Shown: positions 18,801-28,168 of the stretch, piece after piece
Numbering within the stretch: position 1 is the first letter of the stretch
Layout of the letters: each line of letters starts with the position of its first letter
Assembly: GCF_017354945.1 (NCBI RefSeq)
Contig: NZ_CP071503.1
Coordinates: 3,844,001-3,908,000, forward strand
Direction of reading: 5' to 3'
DNA: 64,000 nt
Origin: Shewanella avicenniae
GTDB taxonomy: Bacteria > Pseudomonadota > Gammaproteobacteria > Enterobacterales > Shewanellaceae
Made by a program: the position numbers and the translations under genes
Notes under the pieces: generated by a model
Told to the model about the DNA's origin: nothing
Seen by the model: only the letters and a program-made list of their open reading frames with translations
Databases searched by the model: none

Positions 18801-19903
18801 CTTTTATCAAATAGCCTAAGATAAGGAGGCAATAGGCGTCCTTGAAGCAGACCACCTTGAGGCCTAACTAGCCATAATCGATTGTAGACATCCCAAGAGG
18901 TCGCATGCACGGCAGGACCATTGGGTTGGGATAAGCCGTTAGTCAATACATCCAGCAGTTCACCATTGCAGATTTGAACAAAACGCCCACTATTTAGGTA
19001 TAACCACAGCGAATCGCTTGGGCCGAAATGGAAACTTCCACGCGATACTTTATTTGAGACACGCGTCCGCTTGGTGATAGCAAATTGTGAATTAAGTTCA
19101 AGCAAAAAAGTTTCGGAATAATCAGTAGCTAACGCATAAAGTACTGCATCTTTAATCTCGATATCTAAAATAGCAAATTGAGAAAGTCCCATAACTTGCT
19201 CAAGTTTAAAGTCATCGGGATTGAATCGATAAAAATTTCCCCCAGGCTTAAGGGGTAAGCGAGGATTGAAACTACTTATTGCAACGTATTGATTATTGAA
19301 TTTAAGGGCACGTGAGATTCGCTTATCCCACGCATGGATGAGGAACAGTTTTAACAACATCGGGTCACGTTCTAACTGTCCATTCCGACTAATCCCCCAA
19401 TAATCATCTTTATAATCAAATTTGTGTAATTCATTCCCGAGTGTAACAGGCAGTTTATCAATCATTTTAAACGTTTCACCGTTAGGCAAAACTGTTCGGA
19501 ATGCTGGGAAATCTTTTTTATCAGGATCAACTGGATTTATAGCGTGAGTTATCTTGCCACTGGTCTTATCTATAAGCGATTTAGTTAAACTATCGTGTGA
19601 AATAAAGAAATAGTCATCCGATTCGTAGACGCGACTCGTAATAGGAAAGGCTAGTCCCTCTTTACTCCCTGGCTGATAACGTAAGTTGGAAGTGCGGTAA
19701 CCATCGTAGAGCACAATGCCATTTTCGGTGCCAAGCCAGAGGCGGCCTTTGGTGTCCATGCTGACACCGAGGAGCTGAGCATGGGAGCTGATCCCGGGAA
19801 TGTGGGGTTCGTCAAAGGTGAGACGGTCGGCAAAACAGGTTTCTAGCGCAAGGCAATGAAAAGCGAGCCAATACAGCAGTATTGCTAAGCCTATTCTTCT
19901 CAT
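15890..19903 (-). CDS. Hybrid two-component system protein: periplasmic propeller, kinase, receiver and AraC domains
   Basis: 1337 residues in one chain. Signal peptide 1-25; two seven-bladed-type propeller arrays of Reg_prop repeats (for example GRLWLGTENGIVLYDG, QRLWLSTDKGLAVV) to about residue 690; a Y_Y_Y domain to about 780; one membrane helix near 785-805; a coiled coil; HisKA with phospho-His in SHELRTP near 849; HATPase with NLLSNAIKYSP near 964 and GSGLGLHIV; receiver with phospho-Asp in DLIISDVQMPRLNG near 1121; AraC HTH about 1248-1330. Such one-protein systems sense a periplasmic ligand, often a glycan, and directly control transcription. All catalytic residues look intact. Ligand unknown. 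The TGTCCGAT sites next door are its most likely nearby targets. Confidence 0.93.
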   Translation of the reverse strand: MRRIGLAILLYWLAFHCLALETCFADRLTFDEPHIPGISSHAQLLGVSMDTKGRLWLGTENGIVLYDGYRTSNLRYQPGSKEGLAFPITSRVYESDDYFFISHDSLTKSLIDKTSGKITHAINPVDPDKKDFPAFRTVLPNGETFKMIDKLPVTLGNELHKFDYKDDYWGISRNGQLERDPMLLKLFLIHAWDKRISRALKFNNQYVAISSFNPRLPLKPGGNFYRFNPDDFKLEQVMGLSQFAILDIEIKDAVLYALATDYSETFLLELNSQFAITKRTRVSNKVSRGSFHFGPSDSLWLYLNSGRFVQICNGELLDVLTNGLSQPNGPAVHATSWDVYNRLWLVRPQGGLLQGRLLPPYLRLFDKRNSELPTDETRSTLQLDEQRLVVATQDQGIYILDSDSGQLIEDITPEKGQTAWRSLYIDSKQYLWASGYYGLWRRSPDGDWQQLDQKQSFGLYADGDHIWQLGYRFLNYWSLANEQPILERNLIQKQAVRAAANINGRWLFGLHAEVGAAAIKFIDPNTGTETFIHDNQPINRYPFVLKTYKEGFLLGSWGGGLQYFSTEGELIWQIAEQQGLPSNIIYGIEQDEQQRLWLSTDKGLAVVRLCDKGVGQQACIASLNIIDEDDGLPCSEFDSEATYKAANGDLYFGGLCGVVKVTPSAYQPEQTAVTPFIANIRHADKPLPNSSVFNVPYLEHLPELGNGNDVQLSFAAAPLGSMVGMRYRLNQSEWQHLAPPFDIYLNHLPFGATELEYQATNQHGEPLSDIHTVSLSVFTPWYATRTARFGYVVLAIMALVLLIHYRQRTLIRRNESLNKLVMQKTRQLADANVELHDALAEQQRMLEYLSHELRTPLSLMLLPIYQIKQQVTGKLAQLSDEAERAGQRLNQFIDQLLQIGAHSRGDSPSSYVPVFDTLQSIVSTYRRLAEDKQQQLTLAGDDYNRHGFWQKQSFELIVSNLLSNAIKYSPIGAKIDVALVYEEQTAKLTVMNHGTTISAAASSKIFERRFRDNSEQVGSGLGLHIVKDLCQQLGGEIVLNIEPDAVSFTASLPITVTEAVAEPLAIAVEHQQPALLLLVEDDAELRRQLAAILRSEFEVATAVDGCDALSWLQQNMPDLIISDVQMPRLNGIDLTKQLKSDARFAHIPMLLLSAWADESNKMAGMMAEANDYMVKPIAPPLLLSKCRNLLNTMRHCADFARAQLQQEQTEDEDSLNVALQSKSDGVLQQVLTLIDDGIAKGNSDMLSVEYLANAVHLSSRQLNRYCVHRYQSSLSQIITLRRMRHAKQLLETSSLPISLIADRCGYATASHFNKVFKEHYQQTPSAFRQRMGQKSSA

Positions 19904-20051
19904 GCTTTTATCCTTTTAGCGCCTAAACTCCCTACGCCAAAACTGCCTGAAATTGACGGTCTTAACAAGTCTTTAACAGTGACAATCTAGCCAATATCAC
20001 AGATCAAAATTTCACCTATCAGTGACAGCAAGGGTTATCAATTTTCGGCCC

Positions 20052-20077
20052 AAAAAAAATCCGGCCGAAGCCGGATT
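20052..20077 (-). terminator. Intrinsic terminator after ygiQ
   Basis: Leftward stem ATCCGGC/GCCGGAT with a TTCG tetraloop (20059-20076), followed by eight T (A-tract 20052-20059). Textbook form. Confidence 0.93.
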
Positions 20078-20118
20078 GTAAAGTGTTATTCAGGGCGCAA
20101 TTTCAGCGCTCAACGCAG

Positions 20119-22470
20119 CTATTTACTGCGATGTTGGCTCGGTGATTTGCCGAACACAGGTTTAGCGCCGGGGCGTTGATTGCCGCGTTTGCTACTCCCG
20201 TTGGCAGGTTTGCCATTCGCGCTCGGCTTTCCACTTCCGCTCTGCTTGCCGTTTGTCCCAGGCTTGCCATTGCTCATCGCTTGGCTTGCGCCTGATGCTT
20301 TTCGCTTTTCGCCTTGTTTAGCATTGGCGCTTGGCTTAGCAACGCCTTTATCGAACTGATTGCTGCTAAAGCGGGTCAGGCCTTGCTGGCCTTTGCCAGC
20401 TTTGGCGCCGCTCTGGCGGGCAAATTGCTCTGCACGCCCTTCCGGCGGCACCAGATGTTGCGGGCCAGTACCAATCAAATCTTCGCGCTTCATCGCCACT
20501 AACGCTTCGCGGATCAACGACCAACCGGCAGGGTCGTGATAACGCAACAAGGCTTTGTGCAGGCGGCGTTGACGGCCTTTTTTGGCAATCGGTACTTCTT
20601 CACTGTCGTGCTTGACGTTACGCAGCGAGTTCAGCCCGGTGTGGTACATGGTGGTGGCGTTTGCCATCGGTGAGGGATAGAAGTTTTGCACTTGATCCAG
20701 CTTGAACTTTCGCTCTTTGAGCCACAGCGCAAGATTAAGCATATCCTCATCGGTGGTGCCGGGGTGCGCCGAGATAAAGTACGGGATCAAAAACTGCTCT
20801 TTACCAGCTTCTTTTGAATACTGGTCAAATAGCTCTTTGAAGCGGTCATAGGTACCCATGCCCGGCTTCATCATTTTCGACAGCGGCCCTTCTTCGGTGT
20901 GCTCTGGGGCAATCTTCAAATAGCCGCCAACGTGATGTTTTACCAACTCTTTCACGTAGCGCGGATCTTCAATCGCCAAGTCGTAGCGAACGCCAGAGGC
21001 GATCAGCACTTTTTTGATGCCGGGCACATCACGGGCAGCGCGATACAGGTCGATGGTGTGCTGATGGTCGGTATCTAAGTGACCACAAATAGCCGGGAAT
21101 ACACACGACAACCGCCGACAGGTTTTCTCTGCCTTTTCGCTTTTACAACCCAAACGATACATGTTGGCGGTTGGGCCGCCGAGATCGGAAATCACCCCTG
21201 TAAAGCCGGGCACTTTCGCTTGGATCTCTTTGATCTCTCGAATAATCGACTCTTGCGAGCGACTTTGAATAATGCGGCCTTCATGCTCTGTGATCGAGCA
21301 GAACGAACAGCCACCAAAGCAACCACGCATAATGTTAATCGAGGTTTTGATCATGTCATAAGCAGGGATTTTCTCCTTGCCATACACGGGATGCGGCACG
21401 CGCTGATACGGCAGATCAAACACGGCGTCCATCTCGTCCGTATTGAGGGGGAACGCTGGCGGGTTGACCCAAATCCCGCGATCGCCGTGCATCTGGAACA
21501 AAGCACGGGCACAGCCGGGGTTGGTTTCTTGATGCAACACGCGCGAAGCATGAGCGTAAAGGAAGCGGTCTTCACTCACGCGCTCAAACGCTGGCAGCAA
21601 CACATAGGTTTTTTCCCATGGTCGCGGTTTTGGCGGTTGCACGCTAATAGGCTGCGGCGCGTCATTATCAAAAATCTTAGCATCGCTTGGGCCCGATAGG
21701 TTCTGGCAACCCACATCGTCAGCGCCATAAGGATTGGGGATTGGATCAATCTTATGCAGTTGGTCGATTTTACGTGAGTCCACCCCGCGCCATTCTGGCA
21801 GCGCTTCGCGGCGCAATACCGCCGTGCCGCGAATATTCTGCATCTCATCAATGCTGGCACCCCGTGCATACAGATGAGCCACTTCTGCCAAAGGTCGTTC
21901 TGCGTTGCCGTAAATCAGAATGTCGGCTTTGGCATCAAACAGCACGCTACGGCGTACTTTATCTTGCCAGTAATCGTAATGGGCGATACGGCGCAGACTG
22001 GCCTCAATGCCACCCAGCACCACAGGAATATCTTTGTAAGCTTCTTTACAGCGTTGGGTGTACACAGTCACGGCGCGATCTGGACGTTTGCCCCCCACGT
22101 TACCCGGCGTATAGGCGTCGTCATGGCGCAGTTTACGATCCGCGGTATAGCGGTTGATCATCGAATCCATGTTGCCCGCAGTCACTCCAAAAAACAGATT
22201 CGGGCGGCCCAGCTGCATAAAGTCTTCTTTACTGTGCCAGTCGGGTTGAGAAATGATGCCGACGCGGAATCCTTGCGCTTCTAATAGGCGGCCAATCACC
22301 GCCATACCAAAGCTAGGATGATCAACATACGCATCACCGGTCACCACGATGATGTCGCAACTGTCCCAGCCCAACTGCTGCATCTCTTTTTTAGACATCG
22401 GCAGGAATGGCGCTGGTTTCAAATCGTTACGATAGCGAGGATAGCGGAATAAACTGGATTCAACTTGCAT
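20119..22470 (-). CDS. ygiQ: YgiQ-family radical SAM protein
   Basis: 783 residues. An N-terminal cobalamin/UPF0313-type domain begins [47 protein letters not shown], as in E. coli YgiQ. The radical SAM core has the CxxxCxxC cluster in GCFGGCSFC. The C-terminal 90 or so residues are a low-complexity Gly/Lys/Asn/Ser tail. Reaction and substrate of this family are not established. ATG 22470 is chosen because it matches the family N-terminus; the frame is open for 29 more codons, including an ATG at 22557, without homology. Ribosome site weak. Confidence 0.9.
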   Translation of the reverse strand: MQVESSLFRYPRYRNDLKPAPFLPMSKKEMQQLGWDSCDIIVVTGDAYVDHPSFGMAVIGRLLEAQGFRVGIISQPDWHSKEDFMQLGRPNLFFGVTAGNMDSMINRYTADRKLRHDDAYTPGNVGGKRPDRAVTVYTQRCKEAYKDIPVVLGGIEASLRRIAHYDYWQDKVRRSVLFDAKADILIYGNAERPLAEVAHLYARGASIDEMQNIRGTAVLRREALPEWRGVDSRKIDQLHKIDPIPNPYGADDVGCQNLSGPSDAKIFDNDAPQPISVQPPKPRPWEKTYVLLPAFERVSEDRFLYAHASRVLHQETNPGCARALFQMHGDRGIWVNPPAFPLNTDEMDAVFDLPYQRVPHPVYGKEKIPAYDMIKTSINIMRGCFGGCSFCSITEHEGRIIQSRSQESIIREIKEIQAKVPGFTGVISDLGGPTANMYRLGCKSEKAEKTCRRLSCVFPAICGHLDTDHQHTIDLYRAARDVPGIKKVLIASGVRYDLAIEDPRYVKELVKHHVGGYLKIAPEHTEEGPLSKMMKPGMGTYDRFKELFDQYSKEAGKEQFLIPYFISAHPGTTDEDMLNLALWLKERKFKLDQVQNFYPSPMANATTMYHTGLNSLRNVKHDSEEVPIAKKGRQRRLHKALLRYHDPAGWSLIREALVAMKREDLIGTGPQHLVPPEGRAEQFARQSGAKAGKGQQGLTRFSSNQFDKGVAKPSANAKQGEKRKASGASQAMSNGKPGTNGKQSGSGKPSANGKPANGSSKRGNQRPGAKPVFGKSPSQHRSK

Positions 22471-22612
22471 GAAAAACTCAACCCGTAAAATCTGGTGGCT
22501 GACAACGCTTGTCAGGGGCGCGGAGTATAACAGCACCCACTGTTTCAGTGTGAACAATATTTAAGCAAATACCGAATTTTTACTCGCTATTAACCTATGC
22601 CGTTGTTCGCGG

Positions 22613-23008
22613 TTAATTCAGCGCCCACAAATAGAGATTAATCCCGCTGAGCAGCAGCAAAACCGCCCAAGTGGAGAGAATGCCCACCAAGCGGCCAAGG
22701 TGTACACCGCCCTCTGCTTTGACCATACCGTAAGCATGCAACAAGCGCCCGACCAGCCAGACGATGCCGAGAATATGCAGCCACATCGGCTCAAATTTTG
22801 CCACTTCTGCAAGTGCCAGCAGCAACAACACCATCGGCGCATATTCTACGTAATTGCCCTGCGCTCGAATCGCTGCGATTAAGGATGGTTGTTGGCCATC
22901 GCCAATGCCGACGTTCTTTTTTACCCGCACCAATACCACCAGCGCACTTAATCCCAGCAGCAATAAACCACTTAGCGCCGCATATAACCCTGAAACATAA
23001 AGCGTCAT
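22613..23008 (-). CDS. MAPEG-family membrane protein
   Basis: A 131-residue inner-membrane protein with four transmembrane helices, of the MAPEG (membrane-associated eicosanoid/glutathione metabolism) family. The signature RAQGNYVEYAPMVLLLLALAE is complete: the N-Y-x-E and P residues bind glutathione in relatives. Bacterial members have glutathione transferase or peroxidase activity; the substrate here is unknown. ATG 23008 follows AAGGA; the upstream ATG at 23023 contains that ribosome site. Confidence 0.85.
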   Translation of the reverse strand: MTLYVSGLYAALSGLLLLGLSALVVLVRVKKNVGIGDGQQPSLIAAIRAQGNYVEYAPMVLLLLALAEVAKFEPMWLHILGIVWLVGRLLHAYGMVKAEGGVHLGRLVGILSTWAVLLLLSGINLYLWALN

Positions 23009-23165
23009 GTTGAAATCCTTCATTTATATCGCCGAGAAAGCGACAACATCACATTAAGTAAATTATATTTTTATGTCATTATTCCTTTTACAAAACATTG
23101 GCTTAAAATGCGCGCCGTAACCATATGGTTGCGGTTATTATTGGTCGCGAATAGCAGGGCTTATT

Positions 23166-24386
23166 GTGGATAATCAAGAATTTATCGAAAAACGGCGCTT
23201 TATCATTCAACTTGGTAAAGCGCTGCATAAATTTGGCACACCGGCTTATCGTTTAGAGACGCACCTGCAAACCGTGGCTAGAACTCTGGGGCTGGATGGC
23301 TATTTTTTAATTTCGCCCACCTCCATGACCTTTGTACTGCAGCACGACACCGACCAAGAATATAACCATGTAGCGCGGGTCAAACCGGGCGAACTGGACT
23401 TAGGCTCACTGGCACGTACCGATGAGTTAGTGGAAGAGTTGCGCACTGGCCAACGCACCCTCAGCGAAGCGATTGCCCGCTTAGAAGAGATCGCCAATAA
23501 ACCCAATCCATACGGCCCATTGCTCACCCTTGGCGCCTTTGGCACTGCCGCCGCAGCCTTTGCCATGCTAATGGCCACCAGCTGGAATGATGTATTTTGG
23601 TCAGGCGTGATTGGCTTGTTAATTTATCCGTTGGCATTTGCCGCCGAACGCTCGAAACGCATGGCGGAATTGTTGGAACCCAGTGCCTCGTTTGTGGCGG
23701 GGATCTTGGCCTGCATCATCGCGCAGTTTGATGCCTCGATTAATATTCCGGTGGTGATTCTTTCAGGGGTGATTGTATTTGTGCCCGGTCTGGCGCTCAC
23801 CCTCGGCTTAGCCGAACTCGCCGCCCGCGACTTGATGTCGGGCACCATGCGCATCATGGACGCCATCATGCTGCTGTTTAAGCTCTATTTTGGCGCGGTG
23901 CTTGGGGTGGCGATTGGCACAGCCATTCTAGGGCAATATCTGTTTATTGAGCCAATGCCACTGCCACGTTGGGCGAGTTGGTTGGCGGTGCCACTGTTGT
24001 CGGCGGCGCTGGTATTTATTTTTAAAGCGCGCCTTAAAGATGCACCGTGGGGGATTTTTGCCGGGGTACTGGCATTTTTCTCGGCCATGTTTGGCGGTAT
24101 CTACCTTGGCGATTCCATCGGTATTTTCTTTGGTGCCTTTGTGGTGGGCATCTACGCTAACCTGTTTTCGCGCTGGACCAAATCGCCCGCCTCTATCGCG
24201 TTGCTGCAAGGGATTGTGATTTTGGTACCCGGCAGTAAAACCTACATGGGGCTGAATGCCTTTGTCTCCGGCGAAACCCTGCTAAACCAGCCACACCTAG
24301 GGCCTCAGCTGTTTTTAATTTTTATGTCATTGATTGCCGGATTAATTTTTTCCAACGTTGTGATTCCTCCGCGTTCAACCTTGTAG
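23166..24386 (+). CDS. ThrE-type threonine/serine exporter
   Basis: 406-residue inner-membrane protein fusing the two parts that are separate in YjjP/YjjB: an N-terminal cytoplasmic domain with GKALHKFGTPAYRLETHLQ and FLISPTSMTFVL, then about ten transmembrane helices in two blocks, the second (about residue 270 on) resembling YjjB/ThrE_2. Exports threonine/serine or, in the YjjPB branch, succinate; which is not clear here. The start is GTG 23166, as no in-frame ATG lies near the conserved N-terminus; the ribosome site (AGGG) is modest. Confidence 0.85.
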   Translation: MDNQEFIEKRRFIIQLGKALHKFGTPAYRLETHLQTVARTLGLDGYFLISPTSMTFVLQHDTDQEYNHVARVKPGELDLGSLARTDELVEELRTGQRTLSEAIARLEEIANKPNPYGPLLTLGAFGTAAAAFAMLMATSWNDVFWSGVIGLLIYPLAFAAERSKRMAELLEPSASFVAGILACIIAQFDASINIPVVILSGVIVFVPGLALTLGLAELAARDLMSGTMRIMDAIMLLFKLYFGAVLGVAIGTAILGQYLFIEPMPLPRWASWLAVPLLSAALVFIFKARLKDAPWGIFAGVLAFFSAMFGGIYLGDSIGIFFGAFVVGIYANLFSRWTKSPASIALLQGIVILVPGSKTYMGLNAFVSGETLLNQPHLGPQLFLIFMSLIAGLIFSNVVIPPRSTL

Positions 24387-24490
24387 CATTTAATCAGCGA
24401 TCCAATTAACATCTCCATTACAAAAAAGCGTCTATGATTCTATAAACGCGGAGAAATCCTGCATCCGCGTGTAGATGTTTGGAGGTGTGT

Positions 24491-26110
24491 ATGGTTCGAA
24501 GCTGCCGAGTTGTACTGCTAATCATGGGGATGATTAGCTTTGCTGTAGTTGCAGCGCAAGCCCCCGCTAATCAGCAAACCGACGCTGCCAGCTACACCGT
24601 TGGTAAGATTATTGTGCAAAGCCATCCGATTTTTGATGAGTCGGCAAAGAACGCCATTTTCCTCCATAGCTGGGCCAACACCCTGCATATCAACACCAAA
24701 GAACACGTGATTCTCGATCGGCTTAGCTTCCACGAAGGCGACCTCGTTACCCGCAAACAGCTGGATGAAGCGCAACGGATTTTGCGTGCTGAACCCTATT
24801 TGCGCGATGCGGTGATCAGCATCGTCCCCGCCGATCCCAGCAGCGGCGCCAACAGCGATAGCGTAAATATTTTGGTGGAAACCTGGGATCAATGGTCATT
24901 GCTCCCCACCGTGGATTTTGGCCGTACCGGCGGTGAAAACAAATATTCGCTCGGCATCAAAGACGACAACATTCTCGGCCTCGGTATTCAATCGCAATTT
25001 GAGTATCAATCCGATGAAAACCGCAGCGGTTACCGCTTTAATCTGCGTTCCGCCGTACCTTGGGTGGAGCATGGTCAAGTGGCCGCCGACTTTCACAGCA
25101 ATGACGATGGTAGCGCCGCCTATTTAGCCTTTAGAAAACCGTTTTACACCCTCAGCGGCGAAGACTCCTACGGCGTCAGCTACCTACGCAACGACCGCAT
25201 CAACACCTTTCGCCAAAATGGCCGTAATATCAGCCAGTATCGTGAATATTTAAAGCAAGTTGGGCTATTTTGGGGCTTTAAGTTGGCCGAAGACGCCGAC
25301 ACCCATCAGCGACTGCTGTTTGGTATCAGCCAAGATTTTCACGAGTTTAGCGAAGAGCTTTACACCTTTATGCCGCTGCCCGAAGACCGTAAATTTGTCT
25401 ATCCGTGGCTACAGTGGGAATACCTGCAAGATGAATTTGTGGTGATGCAGAATGTGCATCTGATTAATTTTAATGAAGATATCAACTTAGGCTGGCACCA
25501 CACTGGCCGTATCGGGGTTGAAACCAACGACACCGATGGCTTGGGTTATCACTTGTGGTGGGACACATCGCGCGGTTACAGCAGCGAAAGCCAGTTGTTA
25601 TTGCTCGACTTTGATATGCAACTCACCCAAGGCACTACTCAACCGGATTACCTGAAACTCGGGAGCGGCGCCGAATACTTCTATCGCTTCAGTCCAAAGT
25701 GGACCGCCTATAGCCGGTTACGGATGGTGACCAGCAAAAACCGTTATCTCGATTGGCCATTGGGGCTGGGCGATGACAACGGTGTGCGCGGCTACCCCAA
25801 CGACTTTCAACTGGGCGATCATCAATGGGTGTTCAGTGCCGAAGTCCGCAACTACCCAAACATCAACCTCTACCAACTCGCTGAACTCGGTTGGGTGGCT
25901 TATGTCGATGTCGGCCGCGCATTTGGCGGCGAGTTAGCCCGTGACAATGAAATCAAAGGGATGATTGGTGCGGTCGGTATCGGCGCCCGAATTTACTCTT
26001 CCCGCTCCAGCTATGGCAACGTGGTGCATATCGATTTCAGTATGCCGTTTAGCAATAGCGACCACGTGGATGGCTGGGAATGGCGCTTTGAAGTGAAGCG
26101 TAATTTCTAA
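24491..26110 (+). CDS. Omp85-like outer-membrane protein with POTRA-type N-terminus
   Basis: 539 residues. A signal peptide (about 1-24), a POTRA-like periplasmic segment (VGKIIVQSHPIFDES...LHINTKEHVILDRLSFHEGDLVTRKQLDEAQRILRAEPYLRDAVISIVP), then a C-terminal beta barrel ending in aromatic F (VKRNF), with surface-antigen-like strands near WVAYVDVGRAF. The pattern is that of the BamA/TamA/surface antigen superfamily. It has one POTRA where BamA has five, so it is not BamA; the substrate is unknown. ATG 24491 follows GGAGGTG. Monocistronic. Confidence 0.75.
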   Translation: MVRSCRVVLLIMGMISFAVVAAQAPANQQTDAASYTVGKIIVQSHPIFDESAKNAIFLHSWANTLHINTKEHVILDRLSFHEGDLVTRKQLDEAQRILRAEPYLRDAVISIVPADPSSGANSDSVNILVETWDQWSLLPTVDFGRTGGENKYSLGIKDDNILGLGIQSQFEYQSDENRSGYRFNLRSAVPWVEHGQVAADFHSNDDGSAAYLAFRKPFYTLSGEDSYGVSYLRNDRINTFRQNGRNISQYREYLKQVGLFWGFKLAEDADTHQRLLFGISQDFHEFSEELYTFMPLPEDRKFVYPWLQWEYLQDEFVVMQNVHLINFNEDINLGWHHTGRIGVETNDTDGLGYHLWWDTSRGYSSESQLLLLDFDMQLTQGTTQPDYLKLGSGAEYFYRFSPKWTAYSRLRMVTSKNRYLDWPLGLGDDNGVRGYPNDFQLGDHQWVFSAEVRNYPNINLYQLAELGWVAYVDVGRAFGGELARDNEIKGMIGAVGIGARIYSSRSSYGNVVHIDFSMPFSNSDHVDGWEWRFEVKRNF

Positions 26111-26200
26111 CACATTTTTTGTGGCTGCAAATCCGCCGCGGCAGGTTTAGTATGGATAGACTCATCGTTAATCGTGCTCAACTTGCCGGGAGATTTCATT

Positions 26201-27298
26201 GTGTCCCACCTGTTTCAACCGATTGCGTTCGGCCCTCTGCAGCTGGACAACCGCATCATCATCGCACCTATGTGCATGTATTCCGCCGACAATGGCCTGG
26301 TGCAGCCGTGGCACTGGCAGCATTACGGTAACTTGTCGCAATCTGGTGCTGGGTTATTGATTTTAGAAGCCAGCGCCGTTGCCCCTGAAGGCCGTATATC
26401 CCATGCCGATATCGGGGTGTGGAATATCCATTGCCAAGATGCGCTGGGAAAATTACTGCAAGATATTCGCCGCGATTCCAACATGCCGGCGATTGTGCAA
26501 ATCGGTCATGCTGGCCGCAAAGCCTCTTGCAGTCGCCCTTGGCAAGGCGGTACTCAGTTGCCACCGTCGAATATCCATGGCTGGAACACCCTCGCCCCGA
26601 GCGCGATTCCGTTTCAAAGCAGTGACGTGCCGCCGCGGGAGATCACCAAGCCGGAAATCAATGATCTGATCCATCAGTTTGTTGCTGGTGCGCAACGCGT
26701 ACGTGCCGCCGGTTTTGATGGGATTGAAATCCACGCCGCCCACGGTTATCTGCTGCATCAGTTTTTATCGCCGATCAGTAATCATCGTAAAGATGAGTTT
26801 GGCGGCAGTTTAGAAAACCGTATGCGCTTGCTGCTCCGAGTATTCGATGCGATTAAAGAAACCCTACCGCATGACTTTATGGTAGGCGTACGCATCAGCG
26901 CCACCGACTGGATTGAAGGTGGATGGGATCTCGAACAAAGCGTCGAACTGGCGCAGCTGCTCGACAGTCGCGGTTGTCATTATCTGCATGTCTCCAGCGG
27001 AGGCTTGTCACCGGCGCAGCAAATTCCAGTAGGCCCCGACTATCAAGTGCCACTGGCGCAAGCGATTAAAGCCAAAGTGTCGATGCCGGTGATTGCGGTG
27101 GGCTTGATTACCGAACCTGAGCAAGCAGAGGCGATTATAGAGACCGGTGCTGCCGATGCCGTAGCGCTGGCGCGCGGTATTTTATACAACCCACGTTGGC
27201 CGTGGCATGCGGCAGCAGCGTTAGGTGCTGAGGTGAAGTGTGCGCCGCAGTATTTGCGGTGCCAACCACACGGGTTGAAATCACTTCTACATAAGTAA
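26201..27298 (+). CDS. NADH:flavin oxidoreductase, Old Yellow Enzyme family (YqjM class)
   Basis: A 365-residue FMN-dependent ene-reductase TIM barrel. Hallmarks: RIIIAPMCMYSADNG with the class-specific Cys, VQIGHAGRKAS, GFDGIEIHAAHGYLLHQFLSPISNHRKDEFGGSLENRMRLLLRV, and the phosphate-binding end ADAVALARGILYNPRWPWHAA. Reduces activated C=C bonds; physiological substrate unknown. GTG 26201 is chosen because it follows GGGAG and begins the conserved SHLFQPI; an upstream GTG at 26174 is possible. The TetR gene converges on it. Confidence 0.9.
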   Translation: MSHLFQPIAFGPLQLDNRIIIAPMCMYSADNGLVQPWHWQHYGNLSQSGAGLLILEASAVAPEGRISHADIGVWNIHCQDALGKLLQDIRRDSNMPAIVQIGHAGRKASCSRPWQGGTQLPPSNIHGWNTLAPSAIPFQSSDVPPREITKPEINDLIHQFVAGAQRVRAAGFDGIEIHAAHGYLLHQFLSPISNHRKDEFGGSLENRMRLLLRVFDAIKETLPHDFMVGVRISATDWIEGGWDLEQSVELAQLLDSRGCHYLHVSSGGLSPAQQIPVGPDYQVPLAQAIKAKVSMPVIAVGLITEPEQAEAIIETGAADAVALARGILYNPRWPWHAAAALGAEVKCAPQYLRCQPHGLKSLLHK

Positions 27299-27322
27299 CA
27301 CTGGCCGATAAAACCGCATAAA

Positions 27323-27347
27323 CACCCCGGTGTAAATCACCGTGGTG
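27323..27347. other. Stem-loop between convergent genes
   Basis: CACCCCGGTG and CACCGTGGTG form a 10-bp stem with one mismatch across TAAAT, 24 bases after the oxidoreductase stop. No T-run follows, so it may be a weak or RNA-stabilising hairpin rather than a terminator. Confidence 0.4.
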
Positions 27348-27377
27348 AGCGGCAGCAACTCATTCATTCCAGCGGCG

Positions 27378-27980
27378 TTAGCTTTCAGCGAGCGCCGCTT
27401 TTATTTGAGCACTCGTCAACTGTTGCAGATAACCCGCTTGCCGCTCCGGCGAGTTGAGTTCGTTATCGAGTGCGCTGCCCATCACCCCCATAGTAAACAG
27501 GTTGAAGTACAAACCACCGATGGCGCACCCAAGGATAGACGCCGGAATTTGCAAGCGCTCCCCAAAACATTGTTGCAAGCGCTCGCTAATAAACACCTCT
27601 AACTGCTGCCGAAGCAGACGATTGGCCAATGCCATGTCGCTTCCCAACTGATAAGCCATCGAGCGCCGAAACGCGCTGTTGCTGTTAAAAAAGCGCAGCA
27701 TCTCCACCACATTGGCAGCAGGCTCCTTAGCCAACCAATCCTCAGCAGTATTTTTGCTGGCAAATAGCTGGCTAAACAGTTGCTCGTGACAGGCCATCAG
27801 CACATCTAATTTACGGTTAAAAATGCGATAAAAACTGGTACGGCCAACCTTGGCGGCTTTGGTTAATTCAGACACCGAAATATCACAGTAGTCTTTATTT
27901 TTTAATAGCTTGAGGAATTCACGCATCACGCGTTGTTTGATGGGATTGAGTGCTTCACTCAGTTCGCTAACATTGTGCAT
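27378..27980 (-). CDS. TetR-family transcriptional regulator
   Basis: 200 residues with the N-terminal TetR HTH (MREFLKLLKNKDYCDISVSELTKAAKVGRTSFYRIFNRKLDVL, about residues 19-65) and a helical ligand domain. It is divergent from a DJ-1/PfpI gene, and the 143-188 bp between them carries three CGGAACA half-sites, so it most likely represses both itself and that gene. The inducer is unknown. Its last gene neighbour, the Old-Yellow-Enzyme reductase, converges on it. Confidence 0.88.
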   Translation of the reverse strand: MHNVSELSEALNPIKQRVMREFLKLLKNKDYCDISVSELTKAAKVGRTSFYRIFNRKLDVLMACHEQLFSQLFASKNTAEDWLAKEPAANVVEMLRFFNSNSAFRRSMAYQLGSDMALANRLLRQQLEVFISERLQQCFGERLQIPASILGCAIGGLYFNLFTMGVMGSALDNELNSPERQAGYLQQLTSAQIKAALAES

Positions 27981-28046
27981 AACACATGGCGCTAAAGTAA
28001 GGTGATGTCACACCCTACCCACTCACTGGCAAATCAACAAGCAAGG

Positions 28047-28081
28047 CGGAACAAAAACTCTCTTTTGTTCCGTCCGGAACA
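28047..28081. promoter_or_regulatory. TetR operator candidate (three CGGAACA half-sites)
   Basis: CGGAACAAAA (28047-28056), TTTTGTTCCG (28063-28072) and CGGAACA (28075-28081) form two overlapping perfect dyads that share the middle half-site: one with 10-bp arms and a 6-bp gap, and the core TGTTCCG-TC-CGGAACA with 7-bp arms. The position in the divergent spacer between tetR and the DJ-1 gene fits autoregulation. Confidence 0.75.
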
Positions 28082-28168
28082 GTTGCCACTGTTTGTCGCA
28101 CGCCAACCGCTAGCGCACTGGCTATGATGACCCCCGCTAATCTCAAACGCGATGTTTTAGGAGTCATG

